DNA from: CBDAQV01 sp965199335
GTDB taxonomy: Bacteria; Pseudomonadota; Alphaproteobacteria; CALMVH01
DNA: 64,000 nt
Reading direction: 5' to 3'
Assembly: GCA_965199335.1 (NCBI GenBank)
Contig: CBDAQZ010000004.1
Coordinates: 496,001 to 560,000 of the forward strand
Below the pieces are notes generated by a model. It was not told the DNA's origin, searched no databases, and was given only the letters and a program-made list of their open reading frames with translations. This document shows, piece after piece, positions 43,722 through 52,966 of this stretch (positions within the stretch are counted from its first letter, which is position 1; each line of letters begins with the position of its first letter). The translations under genes were made by a program, and so were the position numbers.

Positions 43722-44684
43722 GTGACGGACCTGATCGGCGACATCGGGGGCACTAACGCCCGCTTCGCCCTCGTCGACAACGGCGCGGTGTACGAAGTCG
43801 AATCCCTGCGCGACAGCGATTACGCGACCTTCCAGGCGGCCATCGAGGCCTATCTGAAGATGGTCGGCGGCCCGCGCATCAGCAACGCCGCCTTTGCCTT
43901 TGCCGGCCCCATCACCGGCGACCGCGCCCAGCTGACCAACCGGACCGAGTGGAGCTTCTCGACCGAGCAGCTGCGCCGCGCCCTCGGCTTCGAGCGCCTG
44001 ACCGTGGTCAACGATTTCTATGCCAACGCGCTGTCGCTGCCGGCCCTGGAATCGGACGACCTGTTCCAGGTCGGCACGGGCGAACCGCTTCCCTTCCACA
44101 ACAAGCTGGTGCTGGGACCGGGCAGCGGGCTGGGCGTCGCCATCGTGGCCTGGGACGGCAGCAACTGGCTGCCGCTGCCCGGCGAGGGCGGCCATGCCAA
44201 GTTGCCGATGGGCGACAACCCGCGCGAGGATGCGATCTATGCCAGCATCCGAAAGCGCTTCGGCTATGTCTCGATCGAGCATGTGCTGTCCGGCTCGGGC
44301 CTGAAGAACCTGTACACCGCGATCGCCGAGGTCGACGGCATCGAGGGCGAGATCCCCGAACAGCATGCGATCACCGACGCCGCCATCGCAGGCACGCATC
44401 CGGCCTGCGTCGAGACCTTGTCCCTGTTCCTGTCGATACTGGGCGTGGTCGCGGGCAATCTGGCGGTGACGTCGATGGCCAAGGGCGGCGTCTACATCGC
44501 GGGCGGCATCGTGCCGGCGATCACGCAGTTCGCGGACAAATCCCGCCTGCGCGTCTGCTTCACCGGCGAAAGCAAGATGAAGGGCCTGCTGGAGCCGATC
44601 CCGACCTATATCATCACCAACGAGCATCCCGCTTTCGTGGGTCTGCTGCGCCTGTTGCCGCAGAAGACTTCCGCATCCGCCTGA
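43722..44684 (+). CDS. glk: Glucokinase
   Basis: Phosphorylates glucose with ATP. The 320-residue product opens with the phosphate-binding LIGDIGGTNARFALVD, then AFAGPITGD, LTVVNDFYANA (catalytic Asp in NDF), GPGSGLGVAIV and EGGHAKLP. Start GTG at 43722 has GAGG 9 bases upstream; an alternative GTG lies at 43707. It precedes panB by ten bases. Confidence 0.92.
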   Translation: MTDLIGDIGGTNARFALVDNGAVYEVESLRDSDYATFQAAIEAYLKMVGGPRISNAAFAFAGPITGDRAQLTNRTEWSFSTEQLRRALGFERLTVVNDFYANALSLPALESDDLFQVGTGEPLPFHNKLVLGPGSGLGVAIVAWDGSNWLPLPGEGGHAKLPMGDNPREDAIYASIRKRFGYVSIEHVLSGSGLKNLYTAIAEVDGIEGEIPEQHAITDAAIAGTHPACVETLSLFLSILGVVAGNLAVTSMAKGGVYIAGGIVPAITQFADKSRLRVCFTGESKMKGLLEPIPTYIITNEHPAFVGLLRLLPQKTSASA

Positions 44685-44694
44685 AGGCACCCGA

Positions 44695-45501
44695 ATGAGT
44701 CCGCAAAAACGCATCTCGATCCCCGATCTGGCCGGCCGCAAGGGCGGCGTGCCGATCGTGGCCCTGACGGCCTATACCGCGCCGATCGCCCGGCTGGTCG
44801 ATCCGCATGCCGACATGCTGCTGGTCGGCGACAGCCTGGGCATGGTGATCTACGGCATGGACAGTACCCTGGCGGTGACGCTGGACATGATGATCCAGCA
44901 TGGCCGGGCGGTGGTGAACGCGTCCCGCCATGCGGCGGTGATCGTCGACCTGCCCTTCGGCACCTACCAGCAATCGCCGCAGCAGGCCTTTGCCAGCGCC
45001 GCGCGCGTCCTGGCCGAAACCGGCGCCGAGGCGGTCAAGCTGGAAGGCGGCCAGGAAATGGTCGACACGATCCGCTTCCTGGTCCATCGCGGCGTGCCGG
45101 TGCTGGCGCATGTCGGCCTTACGCCGCAATCGGTCAACACGCTGGGCGGATACCGCACGCGCGGCCGTGAGCAGGAGGAAGCCGAACGGATCATCGGCGA
45201 CGCGCGATCCGTGGCCGAGGCGGGCGCCTTCGCCGTGGTGATCGAGGGCACGGTGGAAGCCATCGCGCACCAGGCCAGCGATTCCATTCCGGTGCCCACC
45301 ATCGGCATCGGCGCGTCGGCCTATTGCGACGGCCAGATCCTGGTGATCGACGACATGCTGGGCCTGACCCATCAGGTCCCCCGCTTCGTCAAGAAATACG
45401 CCGATCTTTCCGGCGAAATCACCCGGGCGGTTTCCAGCTACGCCGACGATGTGCGGGCGCGCCGTTTCCCCGACAAGGCCCATATCAGCCTGGCGTCGTA
45501 A
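44695..45501 (+). CDS. panB: 3-methyl-2-oxobutanoate hydroxymethyltransferase
   Basis: First committed step of pantothenate synthesis: ketoisovalerate plus methylene-tetrahydrofolate to ketopantoate. The 268-residue protein shows VALTAYTAPIARLVD, the metal-binding LLVGDSLGMVIYG, LPFGTY, VKLEGGQE, GHVGLTPQ-type (AHVGLTPQSVN) and IGIGASAYCDGQILV motifs. panC starts four bases after its stop. Confidence 0.97.
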   Translation: MSPQKRISIPDLAGRKGGVPIVALTAYTAPIARLVDPHADMLLVGDSLGMVIYGMDSTLAVTLDMMIQHGRAVVNASRHAAVIVDLPFGTYQQSPQQAFASAARVLAETGAEAVKLEGGQEMVDTIRFLVHRGVPVLAHVGLTPQSVNTLGGYRTRGREQEEAERIIGDARSVAEAGAFAVVIEGTVEAIAHQASDSIPVPTIGIGASAYCDGQILVIDDMLGLTHQVPRFVKKYADLSGEITRAVSSYADDVRARRFPDKAHISLAS

Positions 45502-45504
45502 CCC

Positions 45505-46347
45505 ATGCTGATCGAACGGACCGTGACCGGCATACGGCGGCAGGTCGCCGCCTGGCGCGAGGCCGGCGAAAGCATCGCGCTGGTGCCGACCATGGGCGCC
45601 CTGCACGAAGGGCATCTGTCGCTTGTCAGGCAGGCGCGACTGCTGGCTGACCGCGTGATCGTTTCCCTGTTCGTCAACCCGACGCAATTCCTGCCGAACG
45701 AAGATCTGAGTCGTTACCCGCGCAACGAGGAGTCCGATGCGGCGGCGCTGACATCGGGCGGCGCCGATCTGCTCTATGCCCCCGAAATTGCCGAGATATA
45801 TCCAGACGGATTCCGCACCACGGTAACGGTAAAGGAGCTGACCAGCCGCTGGGAGGGGGAAATCCGGCCAGGGCATTTCGACGGCGTGGCCACGGTCGTG
45901 ACCAAGCTGTTCACGCAGACCGCACCGGATATCGCGCTGTTCGGAGAAAAGGATTACCAGCAACTGCAGGTAATCAAACGCTTCACGCGCGACCTGGATC
46001 TGCCGATCGAAATCGTCGGCTGCCCGACGATCCGGGAGGAGTCGGGCCTGGCCCTGTCGTCGCGCAATGCCTATCTGAACGATGCGCAGCTGGCGTTGGC
46101 CAGAACCTTCAACCGCGTCCTGTCCGAGGCATGCGGCAGGGTTGCCGTGCAACCGGAAAAGTTCATGGAAACAATGGATGACGCACGCCTGACATTGCTC
46201 GATACCGGTTTTACCGCCGTCGACTACCTGGCTGTCTGCGACAGGCACACGCTCGAGCCGCTGGCCGTACTGGATCGCCCGGCCCGTCTTATTGCCGCGG
46301 TCCGTCTTGGCGGCATCCGGTTGCTCGACAATTTTCCCGTGGGCTGA
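45505..46347 (+). CDS. panC: Pantothenate synthetase
   Basis: Joins pantoate and beta-alanine with ATP. The 280-residue protein has the class I-type LVPTMGALHEGHLSL (HxGH), FVNPTQF, VVTKLFTQTAPDIALFGEKDYQQL and the KMSKS-like ALSSRNAYL. Standard length. Forms the panB-panC pair. Confidence 0.97.
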   Translation: MLIERTVTGIRRQVAAWREAGESIALVPTMGALHEGHLSLVRQARLLADRVIVSLFVNPTQFLPNEDLSRYPRNEESDAAALTSGGADLLYAPEIAEIYPDGFRTTVTVKELTSRWEGEIRPGHFDGVATVVTKLFTQTAPDIALFGEKDYQQLQVIKRFTRDLDLPIEIVGCPTIREESGLALSSRNAYLNDAQLALARTFNRVLSEACGRVAVQPEKFMETMDDARLTLLDTGFTAVDYLAVCDRHTLEPLAVLDRPARLIAAVRLGGIRLLDNFPVG

Positions 46348-46417
46348 CCGAAAAATCTCGGGCGAGCGGAACAAAGACCGCCACTTTACAATTTATAGGT
46401 GTAAGGAAGAGATTTCG

Positions 46418-46948
46418 ATGAGCCTTTCAAGCGTTGCCTACAAGGAGGGCGGAGTGCCCGCTCCACTGCCGCAGGACGAGACCGAACGGCTGGCTCACGT
46501 ACATGAATGCGGCATACTGGATACGCCCGAGGAGGAGAGCTTCAACCGCATCAGCCGGCTGATCGCCATGCTGAACGGCGTTCCCATCGCGGGCATTTCG
46601 ATCGTCGACGATCACCGGCAATGGATCAAATCCAGTTTCGGACCGCTCGATCGCGAAGGCCCCCGCCAATCCTCGTTCTGTTCGCATGCGCTGCTGTCGG
46701 GAAATACGTTCGTCGTTCCGGACACGCATCTGGACCCCCGATTTGCCCGCAACCCGCTTGTGCTGGGGCCGCCGGGCATTCGCTTTTACGCAGGGGCGCC
46801 CCTGATATCCTCGGTAGGGTACAAGCTGGGCGCGTTGTTCGTGATCGATACGCAGCCACGCCAGCTTTCGGAGCGGGACCGTCGCGTATTGACCGACTTC
46901 TCCGCCGTTGCGGTGGATTTGATCGAGAGCAAAGCCAAATGGTTCTAG
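46418..46948 (+). CDS. GAF-domain protein
   Basis: The 176-residue protein starts at ATG after AAGGA. It has the common GAF arrangement: ERLAHVHECGILDTPEEESFNRISRL (first helix), VPIAGISIVDDHRQWIKSSFG, SFCSHALLSG, VPDTHLDPRFARNP, IRFYAGAPL and GALFVIDTQPRQLSERD. No output domain is attached, so it may act as a stand-alone sensor. Separated from panC by ~70 bases. Confidence 0.88.
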   Translation: MSLSSVAYKEGGVPAPLPQDETERLAHVHECGILDTPEEESFNRISRLIAMLNGVPIAGISIVDDHRQWIKSSFGPLDREGPRQSSFCSHALLSGNTFVVPDTHLDPRFARNPLVLGPPGIRFYAGAPLISSVGYKLGALFVIDTQPRQLSERDRRVLTDFSAVAVDLIESKAKWF

Positions 46949-46971
46949 GCCAAGTGGCCTGAGATGCCTCG

Positions 46972-47601
46972 CTAGTCGGCGGCGACCCAGGTCGCTTCAC
47001 GTCCCTTTTCGACCTCGTGCACGCGCATCTGGACGCGCTGGCCGGCCTCGAGGGAAAACAGGCCGGACCGTTGCAGGACGCTCTTGTGTATGAAGACGTC
47101 GCTGCCCGACCCGTCTGCGGTTATGAAGCCGAAGCCCTTTTCGGGCTTGAACCACTTCACGATGCCGCTGAGCTGCTCTTCCGGTCCACCGTCATTGCTG
47201 TGGCCAAAGCCGTCATAGCCGGGATCGCGATTGCTATCGACGACGAATTTCGGTGTCGTACCATCGACGCGGCCGTAGGGCGCGCCGTCGCTTCTGCCGC
47301 CGGACGCCTGCGACGAACCTGCCGGCTGGCCCGGATCCAGGACCTCAACGATGCGAAGCACCTGGGGGCCCTTCGGACCCGGTCCGACTTCGCACAGTAA
47401 TTCGGCCTGATCGCCGAGATGCTGCAGGCCTGCGCGGTGAAGAACGGAGACGTGCAGAAACGCATCCGAGGCTCCATCGACGGGAGACACGAAACCGAAT
47501 CCCTTCGTCGCATTGAACCATTTCAAGCGGGCCTTGATCTGCAGCCCCTCTTCCGGTTCATCAAATCCCTGACTGAAGCCTGACACGGCAAGACCTTCCA
47601 T
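46972..47601 (-). CDS. Double cold-shock-domain protein
   Basis: The 209-residue product has two cold-shock domains: residues ~23-90 (ARLKWFNATKGFGFVSP, DAFLHVSVL) and ~145-205 (GIVKWFKPEKGFGFITADGSGSDVFIHKSVL), joined by a Gly/Ser/Asp-rich linker. Both have the RNP1-like KGFGF and RNP2-like FxH motifs, so nucleic-acid binding is expected. Two-domain forms are typical of alphaproteobacteria. ATG at 47601 is preferred over TTG at 47607. Confidence 0.93.
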   Translation of the reverse strand: MEGLAVSGFSQGFDEPEEGLQIKARLKWFNATKGFGFVSPVDGASDAFLHVSVLHRAGLQHLGDQAELLCEVGPGPKGPQVLRIVEVLDPGQPAGSSQASGGRSDGAPYGRVDGTTPKFVVDSNRDPGYDGFGHSNDGGPEEQLSGIVKWFKPEKGFGFITADGSGSDVFIHKSVLQRSGLFSLEAGQRVQMRVHEVEKGREATWVAAD

Positions 47602-47901
47602 AAACAAAAATGCCCCAACGAGGAGCGTTTATTCAGCATAAGGATCATGCCCTATCCAAAAGCAATTGCCAATCCATTTTTGCGCAAATAGTTGTATTCG
47701 ACGTGTCGGCCCATTTCTATTCGGCATCGAATAGGGATCGCTGCTTACCGGTACTGGGCTTAACTATGGTTTATTATTAATTAATCAGTATAATTTCATA
47801 TTGTTACAGCTTAATCTCTGCTATTTATTGATGACGCAAATACGCTGACAAGAAGCAAGAATTCCCTATAAGGGGTGCGTGGTAGATATGGAGGACAATC
47901 G
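47602..47901. other. AT-rich divergent intergenic region
   Basis: About 300 bases between the divergent cold-shock gene and the acyl-CoA ligase gene, very AT-rich around 47760-47830. It must contain both promoters. No operator could be defined with confidence. Confidence 0.6.
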
Positions 47902-49596
47902 ATGAGCGTTTCGGCTGACAAACCCTATTCCTGGCTGGCTCACTATCCTTCCGGCATCGATTACGACGCGGTCATTCCCGTCGCTCCGCTCTACAAGCTG
48001 ATCGACGACGCCGTCTTGCGGTTCGCCGACAATCCCGCCTTCGATTTTCTCGGCCGCCACTACACCTACCGCGAACTGGGGCAGCTGATCGATCGCGCCG
48101 CCGCCGGCTTCCAGCGCCTGGGCGTTACCAAGGGCAGCCATGTCGGCTTGATCCTGCCCAATTGCCCCTATTATCCCATCGCCTTCTTCGGCGTGCTGAA
48201 AGCCGGGGGAACGGTCGTCAATTTCAACCCTCTGTATACGGAAAAGGAAATTGCGGCGCAGATGAACGACAGCGGCGCCACGATCATGGTGACGCTGGAC
48301 ATAAAGGCCATCTTCGAGAAGGTCGAAGCGGAATTCGGCCGCACCAAAATGGAAACCATCGTCGTTTGCCCGATGGCCGGCATCCTCCCGTTTCCGAAGA
48401 ATTTTCTCTACCGGGCGGCAAAGCGCAAGGACATCGCCCGGCCGGCCGGCAAGGGCGGGTACGTCGGTTTCGCCGAGCTGACGCGCGACAGCGCCGGCTT
48501 CAGCCCCGCCACGATCGATCCTGCGACCGACGTCGCCCTGCTGCAATATACCGGCGGTACCACCGGCGTGCCCAAGGGCGCGATGCTGACGCATGCCAAT
48601 GTCTACGCCAATACGGTGCAGGCGACGCTGTGGCTGCAGGGTGTCGAACCCGGACGCGAGCGCATGCTGGCGGTGATACCCTTCTTCCACGTCTTCGCCA
48701 TGACGGCGGCCCTGACCGTGGCGATCCATATCGGCGCCGAGATCATCGCCCTGCCCCGGTTCGAATTGGTGCCGGTTCTGAAAACCATCGCCAGGCGCAA
48801 GCCCACCATCTTCCCGGCAGTACCGACCATCTACAACGCGATCGTGCATCATCCCGAGCGCGACAGCTACGACCTGTCGTCGATCAAATACTGTTTCTCA
48901 GGCGGCGCGCCGCTGCCGGTCGAGGTCAAGGAGGCGTTCGAACGCGTCACCGGCTGCACCCTGATCGAAGGTTACGGATTGTCCGAAACATCCCCGGTCG
49001 CGACCGGGAACCCCGTAAACGGCGTCAACAAGCCCGGCTCCATCGGGATGCCGGTGCCGCATACGATCATCGACATCGTTTCGCTGGAGGACCGCGAAAC
49101 GCCGCTGCCGCCAGGCGAAAAGGGGGAAATCTGCATTTCGGGGCCACAGGTCATGGCGGGCTACTGGAACCAGCCCGAGGAAACGGCGGTCGCGATGCAG
49201 GGCGGGCGGTTCCATACCGGCGACATCGGCTACATGGACGAGGACGGCTATACCTTCATCGTCGACCGGCTGAAGGACATCGTGATCGCGGGCGGCTTCA
49301 AGATCTATCCCCGCCATATCGAGGAGGCGGTGTACCAGCACGAGGCGGTGGAGGAATGCGTCGCGGCCGGCATCCCCGACCAGTACCGCGGCCAGACGGT
49401 CAAGCTGTGGGTCAAGCCGCGCGAGGGCATCGCCCTGACCGAAACCGATCTGAAAAGCTTCCTGGCGCAGCATCTGTCGGCGATCGAGATGCCCAAACTG
49501 ATCGAAATTCGCACCGTGGCGCTGCCCAAGACACTGATCGGCAAGCTGTCGCGCAAGGCGTTGCTGGAAGAGGAAGCGGCGAAGACGAAGGTCTAG
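47902..49596 (+). CDS. Long-chain acyl-CoA ligase (AMP-forming)
   Basis: The 564-residue enzyme of the ANL superfamily activates a fatty acid to its CoA ester. Motifs: YTGGTTGVPKGAMLTH (P-loop), EGYGLSETSP, HTGDIGYMDEDGY and DRLKDIVIAGGFKIYP (about residues 450-470), with a late GKLSRK catalytic lysine. The FACS-like block and close match to FadD-type enzymes suggest long-chain substrates. ATG at 47902 has GGAGG upstream. Overlaps the convergent hydrolase by four bases. Confidence 0.92.
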   Translation: MSVSADKPYSWLAHYPSGIDYDAVIPVAPLYKLIDDAVLRFADNPAFDFLGRHYTYRELGQLIDRAAAGFQRLGVTKGSHVGLILPNCPYYPIAFFGVLKAGGTVVNFNPLYTEKEIAAQMNDSGATIMVTLDIKAIFEKVEAEFGRTKMETIVVCPMAGILPFPKNFLYRAAKRKDIARPAGKGGYVGFAELTRDSAGFSPATIDPATDVALLQYTGGTTGVPKGAMLTHANVYANTVQATLWLQGVEPGRERMLAVIPFFHVFAMTAALTVAIHIGAEIIALPRFELVPVLKTIARRKPTIFPAVPTIYNAIVHHPERDSYDLSSIKYCFSGGAPLPVEVKEAFERVTGCTLIEGYGLSETSPVATGNPVNGVNKPGSIGMPVPHTIIDIVSLEDRETPLPPGEKGEICISGPQVMAGYWNQPEETAVAMQGGRFHTGDIGYMDEDGYTFIVDRLKDIVIAGGFKIYPRHIEEAVYQHEAVEECVAAGIPDQYRGQTVKLWVKPREGIALTETDLKSFLAQHLSAIEMPKLIEIRTVALPKTLIGKLSRKALLEEEAAKTKV

Positions 49597-50753
49597 CGAT
49601 CGCCGTCGAATACGCGCGCGATCGCTTCGGCATGCAGCTCGCCCAGGCTCTGCGTGCCGATCAGGCCGTTCGACCCGGGGGTACCCGAGGGATGCAGGTA
49701 GAACGTGCTGCCCCTGAAGCGCTGCGGCAGATGCTCGGTGCGATAGTTCTGCGCGAAATACTCGAAGGAGCGCCTGTCGCCGACGAAGACCTGGCCCGGA
49801 TAGGCCGATAGATAATCGTGCACGATCCTGTCGAGCGCCTCGCCGTAGCTCATCAGCGCCGCCAGCCCCGCCGGGCCGTAGGTGAAATTGGTGCGGGAGT
49901 TGGTCGTGTAGTAAGGCGGCATGTGGAGCACGATCTTCGCATCGGGCGCATCGATCTCCAGGATGCGGTCCACGATCTCGTGCAGCTTCATGGTGTACTG
50001 GCTGGCGTCCAGGCAGCCGTCGAAAGGCGCGTTGTTCGAACCGGCGATCGCAGAGTCATTGGTGCCCAGCATCAGGCTGACGACCATCTGGGCTTCGGGA
50101 TGCAGTTCGTTCAGCTGCCTGACCGCCGATTTCGGATTCTCGCAATCGAAGGCGTCGTGGTAGTCGCTGCCGCCCGGCGCGTAATCGGTCAGCGTGTGGC
50201 TGTTGTGACCCTGGTTGCTGCCATAGATCTCGCCCAAACCCAGACGGCGGCGCAGCGCGGTGATGCAATAGCCGGGCATGGTCGGCAGCTTGACCGTCCC
50301 GGCATTGCGGACCCCCAGCCCGTAGGTGATCGAATCGCCGGCGAACACGATGTTCAGCGCCTGAGGGCGGGCGACCGCGGTCACATAGGGAATGTAGTCC
50401 GGTTCCCATTTGTCGGTTCCGGCGGGCACGGCGGCGATGCTGTTGAAATGAGCATCGCTACCCACCACGCCGTAGAAATAATGGATGCCTTTTTCGGTCG
50501 AGGTGTCGAGAAACGGCATCGACACCACGGTCGCCAGGCGCGTGAATTCGTTTGCGATGAAGTCGGGAGTCGTGCCGCGATAGATCGCGTAAGTGAATCC
50601 CACCCCTGCGCCGCCCGACAGGGGTGACGAGAGTGTCACCGCGATTCCCCGTGACGAAGGCGCCGCGGTAACGGTCCCGATCTCGAGCGGAGCGGGCCCC
50701 GATCGTCCGCCGCGCCGCTTGCGCGGCACTGGAATGGCGCGAATGTCGATCAT
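49593..50753 (-). CDS. SGNH/GDSL-family hydrolase with N-terminal beta domain
   Basis: The 386-residue protein has an N-terminal fibronectin-III-like region (residues ~20-110) and a C-terminal SGNH hydrolase: GDSIT (139-143, nucleophile Ser141), GSNQGHNSHTL, LGTND and the closing LHPSGTPG. The family includes esterases and acetyl-polysaccharide deacetylases. No signal peptide is evident, so location is unclear. Substrate unknown. Confidence 0.85.
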   Translation of the reverse strand: MIDIRAIPVPRKRRGGRSGPAPLEIGTVTAAPSSRGIAVTLSSPLSGGAGVGFTYAIYRGTTPDFIANEFTRLATVVSMPFLDTSTEKGIHYFYGVVGSDAHFNSIAAVPAGTDKWEPDYIPYVTAVARPQALNIVFAGDSITYGLGVRNAGTVKLPTMPGYCITALRRRLGLGEIYGSNQGHNSHTLTDYAPGGSDYHDAFDCENPKSAVRQLNELHPEAQMVVSLMLGTNDSAIAGSNNAPFDGCLDASQYTMKLHEIVDRILEIDAPDAKIVLHMPPYYTTNSRTNFTYGPAGLAALMSYGEALDRIVHDYLSAYPGQVFVGDRRSFEYFAQNYRTEHLPQRFRGSTFYLHPSGTPGSNGLIGTQSLGELHAEAIARVFDGDR

Positions 50754-50777
50754 CGGCTGATAGGGTTCGGGCCCTCG

Positions 50778-51350
50778 TTAATTGACGGTGTTCGACTCCG
50801 CTCCGCCCGACTGCGCCTGCTGTTGCGCGATCCGGCGGCGGTAGAGCTGGGCGAAATCGATCGGGTTGAGGTTGAGCGGCGGGAACCCGCCGTCGCGCGT
50901 CAGATTGGAAATGATCGAGCGCGCGAACGGGAACAGCAGCTTCGGCCCCTCGACGAACAGGATCGGCTCGACCTGGTCGGCGGGCCAGCCGCGCAGGGTG
51001 ATCAGACCGGCATAGGCAAGCTCGACGATGAACCCGGGCAGGCCGTCGCGCTTGGTCTCCACCCTGATCTGCAGCACCACCTCGTACGATCCTTCGTTCA
51101 CGCCCTGGACGTTGACGCCGAGATCGATGCTGATCTCGGGCTGCTGTCCACTGGCCTGCATCATGCGCAGGATATTGGGATTCTCGAAAGAAAGGTCCTT
51201 GATGTACTGTCCGTTGACGATCAGCTGGGCCGCGCCGTCGGGCAAGGCGTCGGAGTCGCCTTCGACCGGAGCCTCTACAGCCTGCGTCGCCGAAAAATCG
51301 GTTTCGGCCAGCTGCTGCTCACCGTCATCGTTGTTTTTGTTCTTCGCCAT
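50778..51350 (-). CDS. secB: Protein-export chaperone SecB
   Basis: SecB holds unfolded precursors for SecA. The 190-residue protein has the core QYIKDLSFENPNI, ISIDLGVNVQGV, YEVVLQIRVE, GLITLRGWP, ILFVEGPKLLFPFARSIISNLTRDGGFPPLNLNPIDF (identified by FPFAR and GGFPPL). It carries a 40-residue acidic N-terminal extension and a short polar tail, both common in alphaproteobacteria. Confidence 0.96.
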   Translation of the reverse strand: MAKNKNNDDGEQQLAETDFSATQAVEAPVEGDSDALPDGAAQLIVNGQYIKDLSFENPNILRMMQASGQQPEISIDLGVNVQGVNEGSYEVVLQIRVETKRDGLPGFIVELAYAGLITLRGWPADQVEPILFVEGPKLLFPFARSIISNLTRDGGFPPLNLNPIDFAQLYRRRIAQQQAQSGGAESNTVN

Positions 51351-51362
51351 TGGAATTCCTGC

Positions 51363-51791
51363 TCACTTCTTCGATTTGGCTGATTTCGCCGGTGCGGCCT
51401 TCTGGCATGGAAACTCGTCATCCATTGCCATGTAGTAAAATATCCCGATCGGCCCGATCAGCTGATCGGGCCTTCTTTTCGTCATGTCGAGAAACTTGTC
51501 GCGCATCTGCGCCGCGGTGGTGTCCTTGGGAATGCAGAGTTCGGGCGCGTTGAAAGCGTCCGAGATAAAAAACGAAGCGTCGTAAAGCGCCATCAGGGTG
51601 CCGTAACAGAAGGCCAGATTCTCGGCATCCTTCGCCTCGCAGGCCGCCTTTACCTCTTTCGTTATAGGTGAGGCCATCGGCGTCGTCCATTTGACGGCCG
51701 GCGGCTGGGTAGCATCGGCGGCTTCTGCAGCAGTGGCGAATAGGAGTGCGAGCCCGACCAGCGCGGTCGCCACGAATTTCTTCAATGCCAT
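51363..51791 (-). CDS. Rap1a-like exported protein, second copy
   Basis: The 142-residue product has a Sec signal (VATALVGLALLFATAAEAA) and the Rap1a-like layout: CEAKDAENLAFCYGTLMALYD, LCIPKDTTAAQMRDKFLDMTKRRPDQL and MAMDDEFPCQ, with four cysteines in the same order as the protein at 30894. A Lys/Ala/Pro tail follows. GC content is normal, so this looks like the resident copy. It lies 12 bases upstream of secB on the same strand. Confidence 0.75.
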   Translation of the reverse strand: MALKKFVATALVGLALLFATAAEAADATQPPAVKWTTPMASPITKEVKAACEAKDAENLAFCYGTLMALYDASFFISDAFNAPELCIPKDTTAAQMRDKFLDMTKRRPDQLIGPIGIFYYMAMDDEFPCQKAAPAKSAKSKK

Positions 51792-51864
51792 GTCCTGAAT
51801 CCTTGCCTGTTACCAGTCGGTCTGGCCTAGCATGACGGGCAGGGGCTAACAAGCGCCACGGCAA

Positions 51865-52881
51865 TTATTTGAGGTAGTCCTTTACCAGCAGCTCGGCGAT
51901 CTGGACGGCGTTGAGGGCGGCGCCCTTGCGCATGTTGTCGCCCACGCACCAGAACGACAGGCCGTTCTCGACCGTCTGGTCCTCGCGGATGCGGCTGATA
52001 TAGACATTGTCCTCGCCCACGACTTCCGCCGGCGTGACGTAGCCGTCCTCGCTGCGGTTGTCGACGACCGCGATGCCCGGCATCTTGCGCAGGGCGGCAC
52101 GCGCCTCGGCCGCGGTGATCGGGTTCTCGAATTCGACGTTGACCGCCTCGGAATGGCAGATGAACACCGGCACGCGCACGCATGTCGCCGTCAGCTTGAT
52201 CGCCGGGTCGAGTATCTTCTTGGTCTCGACCATCATCTTCCACTCTTCCTTGGTGGAACCGTCATCCATGAAATCGTCGATATGCGGGATGACGTTGAAG
52301 GCGATCTGCTTCGGGAAATGCTCCTTGGTTATCGCGTCGTTGACGAAGACGGCGCGGGTCTGGGTGAACAATTCATCCATCGCGTCGCGTCCGGCGCCCG
52401 ACACCGACTGGTAGGTCGCTACCACGACGCGGGTTATCCTGGCCAGGTCGTGCAGCGGCTTGAGCGCAAGGACCAGCTGGATGGTCGAGCAATTGGGCGT
52501 GGCGATGATCCCGCGCTTCCTGTACCCGGCGATCGCCTGCGGATTTACCTCGGGCACCACCAGGGGCACATCGGGGTCCATGCGGAACAGGGACGTCTTG
52601 TCGATGACCACGGCGCCGGCGGCGACGGCACGCTGCGCGAACTCGGCGGAGACTTTCGCGCCCGCCGCGGAGAATACGATGTCGGTGCCGGCAAAGTCGA
52701 ACTTCGCCAGCTCCTGCACCTTCAGAATATCGTCCTCGCCGAACGACACTTCCGCGCCGATCGAACGCTGCGAGGCAAGCGCGACGATGCTCTTTACCGG
52801 GAAGTGCCGCTCGGCCAGCACTTGCAGCACTTCACGCCCGACATTGCCGGTCGCCCCGACAACAGCGATATTATAAGCCAC
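51865..52881 (-). CDS. asd: Aspartate-semialdehyde dehydrogenase
   Basis: Reduces aspartyl phosphate in lysine, threonine and methionine synthesis. The 338-residue protein has the NADP-binding VVGATGNVGREVL, the catalytic cysteine in ATPNCSTIQ (near residue 132), QSVSGAG, and RVPVFICHSEAVNVEFE with the active-site His. Divergent from ribF. Confidence 0.97.
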   Translation of the reverse strand: MAYNIAVVGATGNVGREVLQVLAERHFPVKSIVALASQRSIGAEVSFGEDDILKVQELAKFDFAGTDIVFSAAGAKVSAEFAQRAVAAGAVVIDKTSLFRMDPDVPLVVPEVNPQAIAGYRKRGIIATPNCSTIQLVLALKPLHDLARITRVVVATYQSVSGAGRDAMDELFTQTRAVFVNDAITKEHFPKQIAFNVIPHIDDFMDDGSTKEEWKMMVETKKILDPAIKLTATCVRVPVFICHSEAVNVEFENPITAAEARAALRKMPGIAVVDNRSEDGYVTPAEVVGEDNVYISRIREDQTVENGLSFWCVGDNMRKGAALNAVQIAELLVKDYLK

Positions 52882-52966
52882 GGCGCACCATTTCGTTATT
52901 TACCTTTATTGACACGGGATCGCCCTCTCTTGTCAACCGCGGAGCCGTGAGGCACTTGAAGGGCCC

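Noticed and set aside
36000..44000. Type I secretion transporter genes next to the RTX-type protein
   Set aside because: No ABC transporter, membrane-fusion or TolC gene is near; the RND adaptor at 61.2 kb belongs to a drug-efflux pair.
52882..52966. FMN riboswitch before ribF
   Set aside because: The gap is only 85 bases and lacks the conserved FMN-element segments.
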